A DNA stretch of 64,000 nucleotides from Thermococcus radiotolerans (GTDB taxonomy: Archaea; Methanobacteriota_B; Thermococci; Thermococcales; Thermococcaceae), in assembly GCF_002214565.1 (NCBI RefSeq), contig NZ_CP015106.1, positions 434,001 to 498,000 on the forward strand, read 5' to 3'. Below the pieces are notes generated by a model. It made no database searches. It saw nothing but the letters and a program-made list of their open reading frames with translations, and was not told where the DNA came from. Below, piece after piece: positions 7,965 through 17,075 of this stretch (positions within the stretch are counted from its first letter, which is position 1; each line of letters opens with the position of its first letter). The translations under genes and the position numbers were made by a program.

Positions 7965-8179
7965 AAATAATCCTCTGGACTCTCAAGCTCCTTAGGGGGA
8001 TGCTTCTTCCTCCACCATCCCTTAACGGCACCCACTATGAGGAGGATTATTATTAGCGGGATTAAGACCACCAGGAAAGCGGCCGCGAAGAGGAAGAACC
8101 CCAGTATTATTATCACGCCGATTATTGCCAGTATTATGAACATCACGAAGCCGCCTAGGGAAGAGCCCGCATCCTCCAT
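7961..8179 (-). CDS. Small two-helix membrane protein, unknown
   Basis: A 72-residue protein, almost all Ile/Val/Leu/Phe in residues 10-53 (enough for two transmembrane helices or a hairpin), followed by a basic WWRKK segment and an acidic tail. The ATG follows GGTGGTGGT. Its stop overlaps the convergent cobQ stop by four bases and it lies about 36 bases downstream of cobY on the same strand, so it may be the last gene of the cobS-cobY operon. No family recognised; a role in corrinoid handling is not supported by anything but position. Confidence 0.6.
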   Translation of the reverse strand: MEDAGSSLGGFVMFIILAIIGVIIILGFFLFAAAFLVVLIPLIIILLIVGAVKGWWRKKHPPKELESPEDYF

Positions 8180-8215
8180 CAGACCACCACCCTTGAGTTT
8201 TCCAGACGGCTTAAA

Positions 8216-8755
8216 TCATTTTTCCACAAGCCTCGCTATCTTCTCCGCGAGCTTTAACTCTTCCGGCGTGTTCACGTTCAAAGCCAGAAGAGGGTTGCTC
8301 AGCTCGAATAACCGCTCACCTTCGGTCCCAACGGCGTTCAGGCCAACTATCGCGTATCCCCGATACACGGTGGGGTTCAGGTCTTGTGGGATTTTTTCGA
8401 GGGACAGAACCCCGGTCAGACTCGTTCTCCCATCGAAGGCCTTCTCTATAATTTGAAAATCGCTCGCCTTTATGAAGGGCAAATCCGCGGAGACACTGAT
8501 GAATGGCCCAAACTCCCTCAGGAGCCATTGAATATCCTCAACGTAGCCCCTTCCGGGCGTTTCAACGGAGGGAATCCCCTCGCGCAGGCAGAGCTCCTTC
8601 GTTCTGGGGGTATTCCTTGAGAGGGCCACCACGACATCGTCCACGACCTTCGCCTGCCCGTAAACCCGGAGAAGCATTGGTTTTCCACCCACCCTGATGA
8701 CGGGCTTCTCAACACCCATCCGCCTAGAACGGCCTCCTGCCATGATGACTATCAT
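8216..8755 (-). CDS. cobY: GTP:adenosylcobinamide-phosphate guanylyltransferase CobY
   Basis: A 179-residue NTP-transferase-fold protein. It starts with MIVIMAGGRSRRMG, the nucleotide-binding loop of the family, with K17 after it, then ISVSADLPF near residue 95 for the metal/GTP site and a C-terminal NVNTPEEL motif typical of MobA/CobY. CobY is the archaeal replacement for bacterial CobU transferase and makes adenosylcobinamide-GDP. Only four bases separate its start from the cobS stop, so it is co-transcribed with cobS upstream. Confidence 0.9.
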   Translation of the reverse strand: MIVIMAGGRSRRMGVEKPVIRVGGKPMLLRVYGQAKVVDDVVVALSRNTPRTKELCLREGIPSVETPGRGYVEDIQWLLREFGPFISVSADLPFIKASDFQIIEKAFDGRTSLTGVLSLEKIPQDLNPTVYRGYAIVGLNAVGTEGERLFELSNPLLALNVNTPEELKLAEKIARLVEK

Positions 8756-8759
8756 TGGC

Positions 8760-9446
8760 TCACCTCACCAAGGCCAGTGTGAGGAGCGTCCCTGCCCGTG
8801 TGATCTCCGCTACAGCCCCAATGCAGTCGCCATTAAGACCCCCGAAGTTTCTCAGCGAGAGGTAGATGACGTAAGCCCCGGTAAGTAGCCCAAGGAGAGA
8901 CACGAGCGAGCGCGGTTCGATGAAAACTATAGGCAGGAGCAGGAGAACGTAGAGGGCCGTTCCAATAACCAACTGCCCTTCCTTCATTCCTCCCATGAAG
9001 TACGCCCCGAGACCATCTCCCAGCGGCCTCTTCGTCGCCAGGGCGAGGAGCATGGCGAACTTGGAGTTCAGCTCCGCCAGGAAGAGGGCATAGAAAGGAA
9101 CGAGCTGAAGGGAATAGACCTGGAGGAAAAGAACTATCACGACCGCAAAAACTCCGGCTATACCGGTGTTGAGGTCCTTCATTGCCTTTACCTTCCTCTC
9201 CCGGTCGCCCTTGACCATCATCCCGTCCGCCCAGTCCGCCAAGCCATCAAGATGAAGGAGCCCTATCGTGAAGTAGAGCGCAAGAACCGCTAAAACATTC
9301 CCGAGGGGAAGGTTAAGGTAGAGAACTGCGGTTGGAAGGGCCGAGCTTAGGAGGGCAACCAGCGGAAGTGCCCAGAGCTCTCCTCTGGCCTTCTCGAAGT
9401 CTCCCTCAACCGGCAGGCGGGTAAAAAAGGGAAGGATGTTTTTCAT
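8760..9446 (-). CDS. cobS: Cobalamin synthase CobS
   Basis: A 228-residue integral membrane protein with about six or seven helices. The family signature [11 protein letters not shown] lies near residue 66, and the acidic/Gly motif [14 protein letters not shown] near residue 203. CobS joins adenosylcobinamide-GDP to alpha-ribazole (phosphate) in the membrane, the last bond-forming step. The ATG at 9446 overlaps the cobZ stop by four bases. Slightly shorter than many bacterial CobS proteins (about 250), as is common in archaea. Confidence 0.93.
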   Translation of the reverse strand: MKNILPFFTRLPVEGDFEKARGELWALPLVALLSSALPTAVLYLNLPLGNVLAVLALYFTIGLLHLDGLADWADGMMVKGDRERKVKAMKDLNTGIAGVFAVVIVLFLQVYSLQLVPFYALFLAELNSKFAMLLALATKRPLGDGLGAYFMGGMKEGQLVIGTALYVLLLLPIVFIEPRSLVSLLGLLTGAYVIYLSLRNFGGLNGDCIGAVAEITRAGTLLTLALVR

Positions 9447-9865
9447 GGCATCTCCCCCGTCCCCTGGAAGAGCCTCGTCATGCAGCCGGCTATGAAGCCG
9501 CCTATCGCATCGTCGAGGAACGGCGGAAGCTCGGCTAAAATGCCGGGCTTTCTCGTGTCGTAGTAGAAGAAGTTGAAGAGCCCCATCTTGCCGCCGATGT
9601 ATTCGGCGAGGTTTATTCCGATCAGCTCATCGGCAACTAAGTTGACGGGGTCGCCCTCGACCTCAAAGTTCTCTTCGAGAAGGAAGGCCGCCATCAAGAG
9701 GGCTCCGACGTTGATGTCCTCAAGGTAGTGGAGCATGAGCTTATGCAGTTCTTCCTTGACCTTCTCGCGATCTTCTCCTATGTAGAGCTCCAGCGCTGTG
9801 TCGAGCATGGAGTCGAAGGTTATCCCTTTAGATTCGAGTAGCTGAGGGATGTCCGCTCCCCTCAT
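9443..9865 (-). CDS. cobZ: Alpha-ribazole phosphatase CobZ (PgpA-like fold)
   Basis: A 140-residue helical protein resembling archaeal CobZ and phosphatidylglycerophosphatase [18 protein letters not shown] near residue 81 and [15 protein letters not shown] near residue 115, with the DD and D/E residues of the metal site. CobZ removes the phosphate from alpha-ribazole phosphate or from cobalamin phosphate. Its start overlaps the stop of the PP-loop gene upstream by four bases and its own stop overlaps cobS by four, a tight operon that supports CobZ rather than a lipid phosphatase. Confidence 0.85.
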   Translation of the reverse strand: MRGADIPQLLESKGITFDSMLDTALELYIGEDREKVKEELHKLMLHYLEDINVGALLMAAFLLEENFEVEGDPVNLVADELIGINLAEYIGGKMGLFNFFYYDTRKPGILAELPPFLDDAIGGFIAGCMTRLFQGTGEMP

Positions 9866-10503
9866 ATTCCCACCAGCCCGAACCTGAGCCAGTAATAGGC
9901 TTCGCTCTCCTCCTCGGAAGTGACATCAATATTGAACCTCCCCTTAAACAGCGGTGAAGCCAAGACTACCGTATGGAACTCGGCAAACTCACCAAGGGGA
10001 TCAACGCTGGGATTTTCATCGAGGAAGAACTCCAAATCGTCTATTGAAGCGAAAGTGTAGCCGAGCCACTCCCGGCCGAGCTTCTCTTTATTCACCGCGA
10101 TTATCGCGTACTCGAAGCCCGCCTTTAGAATTTCCTCCGCGAGCTTTCTCGTATCCCTTCCCCAGAGGGGCTCGAGGGGCTTGAGCCCGGCTTCATCCGC
10201 AAGGCGCTCAATCCACTTCAAGTGATCTTCCAGCAGAACGTCTCCGGCTATGAGGTAGTCCACATCGAGCGAGGAGATGAACTCCCCCAGCGCCTCACTG
10301 CCCTTGGCCATATCGAATGTGAGAAGTTCTTTCCCCATAGCTCTGGCGAGAGTTTTTAAAGCCCCGAAATTCTCCCAGTGGGGCGAGAGGCCTATCGTCG
10401 TTTTCAACGTTAGCAGGTAGGGAATATTGATCCCACTCTTTTCCGCCAGATAAACGGCATAGAGACCGTCCTTGCCCCCGGAGAAGAATGCAACACCTCT
10501 CAC
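9862..10503 (-). CDS. N-type PP-loop ATP pyrophosphatase (Dph6-like), in cobalamin operon
   Basis: A 213-residue protein with the PP-loop FSGGKDG at residues 7-13 and the family segment GDVLLEDHLKWIERLADEAGL near residue 102, the pattern of diphthine-ammonia ligase and relatives. A Pyrococcus member of this group has been noted as lying beside vitamin B12 genes. Here it overlaps cobZ by four bases, so operon context suggests a role in corrinoid metabolism, for example an amide or adenylation step, rather than diphthamide. That is inference; a diphthamide role remains possible if no other dph6 exists in the genome. Confidence 0.75.
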   Translation of the reverse strand: MRGVAFFSGGKDGLYAVYLAEKSGINIPYLLTLKTTIGLSPHWENFGALKTLARAMGKELLTFDMAKGSEALGEFISSLDVDYLIAGDVLLEDHLKWIERLADEAGLKPLEPLWGRDTRKLAEEILKAGFEYAIIAVNKEKLGREWLGYTFASIDDLEFFLDENPSVDPLGEFAEFHTVVLASPLFKGRFNIDVTSEEESEAYYWLRFGLVGI

Positions 10504-10751
10504 ACCTTTCCCTCCGTTCTGAGTACTTCAAACTCCTCCCGCAGAATCGAGAGCTTGGTTTTGCTTACATAAGGTATTAAGGCTCCGCAATCGAGACAGA
10601 GCCACACCCTGCCGTACACAGCCTTGTTAAGTATTCCAGTGACTTTGCTTTTCCAGGGTGGGACCCAGAAGTACGTCGAGTATCCATACCTTTCAACTTT
10701 ACTCGGCACCATCGTGCCCCCGCAGAGGGGACACTTCTTCGTCTCAACCAT
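10500..10751 (-). CDS. Small zinc-ribbon protein
   Basis: An 83-residue protein with CPLCGG near residue 7 and CLDCG near residue 54, the two knuckles of a zinc ribbon, separated by a basic, aromatic-rich stretch. The ATG at 10751 is preceded by GGTGGT; an in-frame extension to 10820 runs into the promoter region and is unlikely. It overlaps the PP-loop gene by four bases and is first in the cobS operon. A minus-strand TATA-like ATAAAAAG lies at about 10785-10792. The role is unknown; zinc ribbons often bind nucleic acid or partner proteins. Confidence 0.75.
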   Translation of the reverse strand: MVETKKCPLCGGTMVPSKVERYGYSTYFWVPPWKSKVTGILNKAVYGRVWLCLDCGALIPYVSKTKLSILREEFEVLRTEGKV

Positions 10752-10794
10752 GGGAACCACCAAACCTATAAACCCCCTGGACTTTTTATCCATT

Positions 10795-11541
10795 ATGCTC
10801 TTAAACCTGGAGAACCTCAAAAGGGTGGGCGAGCTCTACATAAACCCGGCCAACTTCAAGGTCGTCCCGTTGGTCCTCCGTGACTGGAGGGACTTCCTGA
10901 GCCTGGACGAGAGGACCTACGGAATCTACGCAAGGACGATATACAACCCCGGTGAGCGCTTCCTCGTCGTGAACGAGGGGGATGAGAGAACCGCCCGGGA
11001 GCTTGAAAATCTCTATCTCGAGCTTCTCAAAGACCCCCTGAGGTTCTGCCGCGAGGAGTACCACCGCTATCAGCTCCAGGTGGGCGAGTTCGAGGGACTG
11101 CCCTTCGCCAATGGCTGGGCTGGCTCAGGGATTGTTCTCGTCGGGGAGGCTCCGGGGAGAAAGGGCTGCGGAAAGACGGGAATATGCTTCTACCGCGACG
11201 CCTCGGGTACCTTGCTTAGGAAGACGCTCTTCACCTTAGGCATCAATCCGGACTTCGTCTACATGACTAACGTCGTGAAGTGCAACCCGCCCGATAACAG
11301 GCTGAGGGGCTTCGGTGAGGGTGAGCTTGAGCTTCTCGGGAGGGAGCTTGAGGTTGTGAAGCCGAGGAGTATCTTCGCCATCGGCAGAACGGCCGAGAAG
11401 GCCCTGAGACGGCTCGGCTTTGAGTTCATATACCTCAGACACCCGGCATGGTACGTGCGGAGGGGGCTGAGGGAACCGAACGAGGAGATGCTGGAGGAGT
11501 ACTCGGCGATAAAGGAGGCCTTTGGGAAATGGACGTTCTGA
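10795..11541 (+). CDS. Uracil-DNA glycosylase superfamily protein
   Basis: A 248-residue protein with the UDG superfamily motif 1 in [14 protein letters not shown] (GEAPG at 117-121) and motif 2 near HPAW (206-209). It has four widely spaced cysteines (85, 125, 131, 163) that could hold an iron-sulfur cluster as in family 4 and 5 enzymes, but the spacing is not the classic one. Such enzymes excise uracil from deaminated DNA. ATG 10795 lies about 25 bases after CCTATAAACC (10765-10774), so probably leaderless; open codons further upstream lack family similarity. Its last 13 bases overlap the start of cbiB, an odd coupling of repair and cobalamin genes. Confidence 0.8.
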   Translation: MLLNLENLKRVGELYINPANFKVVPLVLRDWRDFLSLDERTYGIYARTIYNPGERFLVVNEGDERTARELENLYLELLKDPLRFCREEYHRYQLQVGEFEGLPFANGWAGSGIVLVGEAPGRKGCGKTGICFYRDASGTLLRKTLFTLGINPDFVYMTNVVKCNPPDNRLRGFGEGELELLGRELEVVKPRSIFAIGRTAEKALRRLGFEFIYLRHPAWYVRRGLREPNEEMLEEYSAIKEAFGKWTF

Positions 11542-12413
11542 CGGTCTTTCTCCTCGCCCTGCTCTGGGACATACTCTTTGGGGAGCCACCGGCATTAGTC
11601 CATCCAGTGGTGTGGTTCGGAAGGATAGCGGGCTTTCTCGACGGGAGATGGGCGAGAAAAGGTCCCCTCCCCGATTTCCTCGCGGGAACTCTAACGGCCC
11701 TGCTCGTGGTTGCCTTTGCATTGGTCCTCTCGCTCATACCTTCTTGCCTTCCATTCCCGCTGAACTACGCTCTGATGGTTTATCTCCTCAAAAGCTCCTT
11801 CGCCATAAGAAGTCTCCATGAGCACGTCGCGAGGACGGTAACTGAGGACATCGAGGAGAAGAGGAAGGCCGCCTCTATGATAGTGAGCAGAAACACCGAC
11901 CCCCTCGATGAGGCCCATCTAAATTCCGCCTCGGTAGAGAGCCTCGCCGAGAACCTCAACGACTCCGTAATCGCTCCTCTGTTTTACTTCCTCCTCTTCG
12001 GCCTCCCCGGGGCTTTAATCTACCGCGCGGTGAACACGCTCGACGCGATGCTCGGCTACAGGAACGAGCGATACGAATTCTTCGGCAAGTTTTCGGCGAG
12101 GCTTGATGATGTCCTCAACTTCATACCTGCTCGCTTAACGGTTCTCCTGTACCTCCCGTTCGGAGGGAGGAAGGTTCTCAGACACTGCCGCCTCGCGAGG
12201 TTCAAGCTCAACTCGGACAAGCCGATAGCCGCGATGAGCGCCGTCCTTGGCGTCTGGCTTGAGAAACCCGGCGTTTACCGCTTTCCCGGCAGGGCTCCGG
12301 GGAACGAGGATATAAGGCGAGCGTTGAGGGTTTACTGGCTTGTGGTTGTCGAATGGGTGGGAGTTGTCACCGTGCTCCTGCTGACGGGGGTGGTTCCATG
12401 CTTGAGCCCGTGA
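11529..12413 (+). CDS. cbiB: Adenosylcobinamide-phosphate synthase CbiB
   Basis: A 294-residue membrane protein starting at the ATG inside the end of the glycosylase gene. It has the family marks: [18 protein letters not shown] near residue 12, [20 protein letters not shown] near residue 135, [17 protein letters not shown] near residue 172 and a [13 protein letters not shown] segment near residue 237. CbiB attaches (R)-1-amino-2-propanol phosphate to cobyric acid. The cobD gene for that side chain starts inside its 3' end, and cbiZ in the same cluster does the reverse cleavage. Confidence 0.93.
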   Translation: MDVLTVFLLALLWDILFGEPPALVHPVVWFGRIAGFLDGRWARKGPLPDFLAGTLTALLVVAFALVLSLIPSCLPFPLNYALMVYLLKSSFAIRSLHEHVARTVTEDIEEKRKAASMIVSRNTDPLDEAHLNSASVESLAENLNDSVIAPLFYFLLFGLPGALIYRAVNTLDAMLGYRNERYEFFGKFSARLDDVLNFIPARLTVLLYLPFGGRKVLRHCRLARFKLNSDKPIAAMSAVLGVWLEKPGVYRFPGRAPGNEDIRRALRVYWLVVVEWVGVVTVLLLTGVVPCLSP

Positions 12414-13366
12414 AGTTCTCAACCTATCACGGTGGTGCGAGGGAAGAGGGATTGCTCGACTTCTCGGCGTCTCTCAACCCCTATCCCCCGGAGTGGCTTG
12501 ACGAGATGCTTGAACGTGCCAAAGAGATAAGCAACCGGTATCCCTACTACGGGGGGCTTGAGGAGGAACTGGCCGAGCTAGTCGGTGAACCGCTGACGGT
12601 AACGGCCGGCATCACCGAGGCGCTCTACCTTCTCGGAATCCTCGCGCTTCGCGGGAGGAATGTCGTAGTCCCTCGCCACACCTACGGCGAGTACGAGAGG
12701 GTCGCGCGGATTTTTGGCGCGAGAGTAATTAAAGGCCCAAACGAACCGGCGAAGCTGGCCGAACTCGTTGAAAGGGGCTCGGTCGTGTTTTTCTGCAACC
12801 CCAACAACCCGGATGGGAGGTTTTACCGCCTCAAGGAACTCAAACCCCTCCTCGACGCGGTGGAGGACAAAAACGCCCTCTTAATCCTCGATGAGGCCTT
12901 CATAGACTTTGTGGAGAGACCAGAAAGCCCGGAAGGGGAGAACATCGTAAAGCTCAGAACCCTCACCAAGAGCTATGGACTGCCGGGGATAAGGGTCGGC
13001 TACGTCCTCGGCTTTGAAGATGCCTTCAGGAGCGTTAGAATGCCCTGGAGCATCGGCTCGACGGGGATTGCCTTCCTCGAGTTTCTCCTCAAAGATGACT
13101 TCGAGCACCTCAGGAAGACGATGCCCCTCATCTGGCGCGAGAAGGAGAGGGTTGAGAAGGCTTTGGGCGTTAAGAGCGACGCCAACTTCTTCATCAAGCG
13201 CGTTGGGAATCCGGGAGAGTTCGTTGAGGCCCTCAAAAAGCATGGAATCCTCGTGAGGGACTGCACGAGCTTTGGACTGCCTGAGTACGTCCGCTTCTCC
13301 GTGAGAAAGCCCGAGGAGAACAGCGTTCTGATCAGGGCCTTCAAGGAGCTGGGAGAAGGGTTTTAA
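12398..13366 (+). CDS. cobD: L-threonine-O-3-phosphate decarboxylase CobD (aminotransferase fold)
   Basis: A 322-residue fold-type I PLP enzyme. NPNNPDG near residue 134, DEAF near 165, and the Schiff-base Lys191 in [10 protein letters not shown] with RVGY after it. The N-terminus [13 protein letters not shown] is typical of CobD/CobC rather than plain histidinol-phosphate aminotransferases. It makes (R)-1-amino-2-propanol phosphate for CbiB. The ATG at 12398 overlaps the 3' end of cbiB by 16 bases. A histidinol-phosphate aminotransferase role is the alternative, but the gene order argues against it. Confidence 0.88.
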   Translation: MLEPVKFSTYHGGAREEGLLDFSASLNPYPPEWLDEMLERAKEISNRYPYYGGLEEELAELVGEPLTVTAGITEALYLLGILALRGRNVVVPRHTYGEYERVARIFGARVIKGPNEPAKLAELVERGSVVFFCNPNNPDGRFYRLKELKPLLDAVEDKNALLILDEAFIDFVERPESPEGENIVKLRTLTKSYGLPGIRVGYVLGFEDAFRSVRMPWSIGSTGIAFLEFLLKDDFEHLRKTMPLIWREKERVEKALGVKSDANFFIKRVGNPGEFVEALKKHGILVRDCTSFGLPEYVRFSVRKPEENSVLIRAFKELGEGF

Positions 13367-13397
13367 ATCTGAAGCCCACTTCATTTTTGGTGATACC

Positions 13398-14153
13398 ATG
13401 CATGAGCTCTACACGGCCCTGGCTGAGTACTACGATGCAATTTATAGGAGAAGGGCCGAGCGGGTTTCCCGTGAGATAGACTTCGTGGAGGAGCTCTTCA
13501 AGAATGAAGCCGAGCGAGAGGTAAGGAGAATCTTAGATCTCGCCTGCGGAACTGGGATTCCGACGCTCGAACTCGCGAGGCGCGGGTATCAGGTTACCGG
13601 CCTTGACCTTCATGAAGAGATGCTCGCGGTCGCGAGAAGAAAGGCCGAAGGGAAAGGGCTTAACATCGAGTTCATCCAAGGAAACGCGCTCGAAATTGAT
13701 TTTGATAAGGAATTTGACGCCGTAACGATGTTTTTCTCGTCCATTATGTATTTCGATGATTCGGCAATTCAGGAATTATTTAATTCGGTAAACCAAGCAC
13801 TGAAACAGGGTGGGGTTTTCATAGCCGACTTTCCTTGCTGGGACTACTCGTACTACTATAAAGGGCAAAACAACGTTGTCTGGGACGAGCGGAAGGGCGA
13901 TGAGCGGCTGGTTATAACGGACTGGCGCGAGGTGGAGCCGGCGACACAGAAACTCCACTTCAAGAGACTCGTGCAGATAGTGAAGCCCGACGGGAGCGTT
14001 AGGGCCTTCATGGTGGACGACGAACTGAACATTTACACCGTAAGAGAGATGAGGCTCTTGGCCGAGAAGCACTTCAGGCGGATCAAAATCTACGGGGACC
14101 TCCACGAGCTGAGGCCCAGCGACAGGAGATACTGGCTGGTGGCGGTGAAGTAA
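13398..14153 (+). CDS. Class I SAM-dependent methyltransferase, substrate unknown
   Basis: A 251-residue protein with a Rossmann methyltransferase core: motif I DLACGTG at 47-53, acidic post-I residue in VTGLDLHEEM near 66, and FDAVTMFFSSIMYF near 108. A beta-rich insertion (residues 150-225) follows, as in the PH0226-type archaeal methyltransferases. The start is the ATG at 13398 preceded by GGTGAT. It follows cobD by 31 bases but has a TATA-like GGTTTTAAAT just upstream, so it may be transcribed alone; no cobalamin role is evident. Confidence 0.75.
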   Translation: MHELYTALAEYYDAIYRRRAERVSREIDFVEELFKNEAEREVRRILDLACGTGIPTLELARRGYQVTGLDLHEEMLAVARRKAEGKGLNIEFIQGNALEIDFDKEFDAVTMFFSSIMYFDDSAIQELFNSVNQALKQGGVFIADFPCWDYSYYYKGQNNVVWDERKGDERLVITDWREVEPATQKLHFKRLVQIVKPDGSVRAFMVDDELNIYTVREMRLLAEKHFRRIKIYGDLHELRPSDRRYWLVAVK

Positions 14154-14161
14154 CCCCAAAC

Positions 14162-14170
14162 TTTTTAAAC
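14162..14170 (+). promoter_or_regulatory. TATA box of the 14.2 kb structured RNA
   Basis: TTTTTAAAC, centre about 14166, lies 26-27 bases ahead of 14193 where the 9-bp closing stem of the downstream RNA begins. No ribosome binding site or start codon follows at a useful distance, so the transcript is probably non-coding. Confidence 0.55.
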
Positions 14171-14192
14171 CTCGGGCTCATTTCTATACCCT

Positions 14193-14283
14193 GGTGGTGC
14201 CTATCGTCCACCGTAACGCTGATTTCAACCTTTGAATCCCATGCGTTCCGCGCTTCTTGGTTAGCCCTTACTCCGGCACCACC
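14193..14283 (+). ncRNA. Structured small RNA of unknown family upstream of valS
   Basis: A perfect 9-bp stem GGTGGTGCC/GGCACCACC closes the element (14193-14201 with 14275-14283). Inside, AACGC/GCGTT (14215-14219 with 14233-14237) encloses a GATT.CAA/TTGAATC hairpin. There is no tRNA T-arm, no C/D box pair and no ACA box after the closing stem. It has its own TATA box at the right distance and a separate TATA (GATTTTTAAG, 14294-14303) drives valS, so it is not simply the valS leader. Length resembles the Thermococcales SscA RNA, but I cannot confirm identity. A valS attenuator is the main alternative. Confidence 0.5.
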
Positions 14284-14354
14284 GGCGTTGCTAAGATTTT
14301 TAAGTCGCCCTTCTGAGGGTAACCCATCTTCAAAAAACCGAAAAGGTGATGCCC

Positions 14355-17027
14355 ATGCTTCCTAAGACCTACGACCCGAACGAGATTGAACCGAAGTGGC
14401 AGAAGTTCTGGCTGGATGAGAAAATCTACAAGTACGAGCTCGACGAGAAGAGACCGAGCTACGCGATAGACACCCCGCCCCCGTTCACGAGCGGAACGCT
14501 CCACCTAGGTCACGTGCTCAGTCACACCTGGATCGACATCATAGCGCGCTACAAGAGAATGACCGGTTACAACGTGCTCTTCCCGCAGGGCTTCGACAAC
14601 CACGGTCTGCCGACCGAGCTCAAGGTGGAGAAGGAGTTCGGAATAAGCAAAGACCAGCCCGAGCTCTTCCTCAAGAAATGCGTTGAGTGGACCTGGCAGG
14701 CCATCGAGGCCATGCGCAACCAGTTCATAAGGATAGGCTACTCAGCCGACTGGGACTTGGAGTACCACACGATGGACGACTGGTACAAAGCTGCCGTGCA
14801 GAAGTCCCTCCTTGAGTTCTACGAGAAGGGCATGCTCTACCGCGACAAGCACCCGGTCTACTGGTGCCCGCGCTGCAGAACGAGCCTCGCTAAAGCCGAG
14901 GTTGGCTACGTTGAGGAGGACGGCTTCCTCTACTACATCAAGCTCCCGCTGGCGGATGGAAGCGGCTACGTCCCCATAGCCACCACGAGGCCCGAGCTTA
15001 TGCCCGCCTGTGTTGCCGTCTTCGTCCACCCGGAGGACGAGCGCTACAAGGACGTTGTGGGTAAGAAGGTTAAGCTCCCGATATTCGAGAGGGAAGTGCC
15101 GGTTATAGCTGATGAAGACGTTGACCCAGAATTTGGAACCGGTGCGGTCTACAACTGTACCTACGGTGACGAGCAGGACGTCGTCTGGCAGAAGCGCTAC
15201 AACCTGCCGGTTATTATCGCAATCAACGAGGACGGCACGATGAACGAAAACGCCGGGCCATACAAGGGACTGAAGACCGAGGAGGCGAGGAAGGCGATAG
15301 CCGAGGACCTCGAAAAGATGGGCCTGCTCTATGACAAGAAGAAGGTCCACCACCGCGTGCTGAGGCACACCGAGAGGAGCTCCTGTATGGCCCCAATCGA
15401 GCTGCTCCCCAAGACCCAGTGGTTCATCAAGGTGAAGGACTTCACGGACGAGATAGTGAAGGTGGCTAAGGAGATAAACTGGTACCCCGAGGACATGTTC
15501 CTCCGCCTGAAGGACTGGGCGGACTCAATGGACTGGGACTGGGTTATAAGCAGGCAGAGGGTCTTTGGAACGACGCTCCCGTTCTGGGTCTGCAAGAACG
15601 GTCATGTGGTTCCTGCTAAGGAGGAAGACCTGCCTGTCGACCCGCGCTTCGACAAGCCGCCCGTGGAGAAGTGCCCGGTCTGCGGTGCCGAGCTCGAGCC
15701 CGTAACGGACGTCCTCGACTGCTGGATAGACTCCAGCATAACCCCGCTCATCATAACCCGGTGGCACGAGGCCATCGAGGGCGACGAGGAAGCGAAGCGC
15801 TGGTTTGAGCACAACTTCCCCACCGCGCTCAGGCCGCAGGGAACGGACATCATAAGGACGTGGGCATTCTACACGATATTCAGAACTTACGTTCTCACCG
15901 GCGAGAAGCCCTGGGACGATGTCCTCATCAACGGAATGGTGGCCGGGCCGGACGGCAGGAAGATGAGCAAGAGCTACGGCAACGTCGTAGCTCCGGACGA
16001 GGTTATTCCGAAGTACGGCGCCGATGCGCTCCGCCTCTGGACTGCCCTCGCTCCGCCCGGAGAGGACCACCCGTTCAAGTGGGAGACCGTCGACTACAAC
16101 TACCGCTTCCTCCAGAAGGTCTGGAACATCTACCGCTTCGCCGAGAGGCACCTAAGCGATTTCGACCCGAGCAGCGCTCTGGGGGAGCTTGAGCCGATCG
16201 ACAGGTGGATACTCTCAAGGCTGCACCGCGTCATCAAGTTCGCCACAGAGGAGATGGAGCGCTACCGCTTCAACCTGCTCACCAGGGAGCTGATGACCTT
16301 CATCTGGCACGAGGTGGCCGACGACTACATCGAGATGATCAAGTACCGCCTCTACGGCGACGACGAGGAGAGCAAGCTCAAGGCTAAGGCCGCCCTCTAC
16401 GAGCTGCTCTACAACGTCATGCTCCTGCTCGCTCCGTTAGCTCCGCACATAACCGAGGAGCTCTATCAGGAGATGTTCAAGGGCCACGTCGGTGTCAAGA
16501 GCGTGCACCTCCTCGAGTGGCCGAAGTACGACGAGGGCAGGATAAGCGAGGAGGCTGAGAGGCTCGGCGAGCTCGCCCGCGAGATAGTCGGTGTCATGAG
16601 GCGCTACAAGAACAGCCACGGCCTTGCCCTCAACGCCAAGCTCAAGCACGTGGCCATCTACGCCACCGACTCCTATGAAGCCCTGAAGGCCATCGAGAAG
16701 GACATCGCGGGAACGATGAACATCGAGAGGCTGGAGATAATCCAGGGTGAGCCCGAGCTCGAAGAGCGCATCACCGAGATAAAGCCCAACTTTAGAACGG
16801 TCGGGCCGAGATACGGCAAACTCGTGCCGAAGATCGCTGCCTACCTCAAGGAGAACGCGGAAGAGGTTGCAAGGACCCTCAAGGAGGCCGGAAAGGTCGA
16901 GTTTGAGGTGGAAGGCCAGAAGGTCGAGCTGAACAAGGAGGACATAGTGCTCAGGAAGGCCGTGTTCAGCGAGGGTGAAGAGGTCGAGACGGCAGTTGTT
17001 GGAGATGCAGTGGTAGTGTTCTTCTGA
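14355..17027 (+). CDS. valS: Valyl-tRNA synthetase
   Basis: An 890-residue class I synthetase. HIGH-type motif TLHLGH (residues 48-53), KMSKS at 536-540, an inserted editing domain (about 190-330), a zinc knuckle CPVCG near residue 440, and a C-terminal anticodon-binding helical domain. Length fits archaeal ValRS (about 890) and not IleRS (about 1060). Start choice: AGGTGAT at 14345-14351 lies four bases before this ATG; GTG/ATG codons at 14346 and 14349 overlap that site and are less likely. Confidence 0.93.
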   Translation: MLPKTYDPNEIEPKWQKFWLDEKIYKYELDEKRPSYAIDTPPPFTSGTLHLGHVLSHTWIDIIARYKRMTGYNVLFPQGFDNHGLPTELKVEKEFGISKDQPELFLKKCVEWTWQAIEAMRNQFIRIGYSADWDLEYHTMDDWYKAAVQKSLLEFYEKGMLYRDKHPVYWCPRCRTSLAKAEVGYVEEDGFLYYIKLPLADGSGYVPIATTRPELMPACVAVFVHPEDERYKDVVGKKVKLPIFEREVPVIADEDVDPEFGTGAVYNCTYGDEQDVVWQKRYNLPVIIAINEDGTMNENAGPYKGLKTEEARKAIAEDLEKMGLLYDKKKVHHRVLRHTERSSCMAPIELLPKTQWFIKVKDFTDEIVKVAKEINWYPEDMFLRLKDWADSMDWDWVISRQRVFGTTLPFWVCKNGHVVPAKEEDLPVDPRFDKPPVEKCPVCGAELEPVTDVLDCWIDSSITPLIITRWHEAIEGDEEAKRWFEHNFPTALRPQGTDIIRTWAFYTIFRTYVLTGEKPWDDVLINGMVAGPDGRKMSKSYGNVVAPDEVIPKYGADALRLWTALAPPGEDHPFKWETVDYNYRFLQKVWNIYRFAERHLSDFDPSSALGELEPIDRWILSRLHRVIKFATEEMERYRFNLLTRELMTFIWHEVADDYIEMIKYRLYGDDEESKLKAKAALYELLYNVMLLLAPLAPHITEELYQEMFKGHVGVKSVHLLEWPKYDEGRISEEAERLGELAREIVGVMRRYKNSHGLALNAKLKHVAIYATDSYEALKAIEKDIAGTMNIERLEIIQGEPELEERITEIKPNFRTVGPRYGKLVPKIAAYLKENAEEVARTLKEAGKVEFEVEGQKVELNKEDIVLRKAVFSEGEEVETAVVGDAVVVFF

Positions 17028-17075
17028 CCCCCTTTCTTTTCATTCTCCGATTTCTACACAGGATAAAAGAAAGCC

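Noticed and set aside
14193-14283. tRNA or tRNA with intron
   Set aside because: The 9-bp closing stem resembles an acceptor, but there is no T arm, no D arm and no anticodon arm in either orientation.
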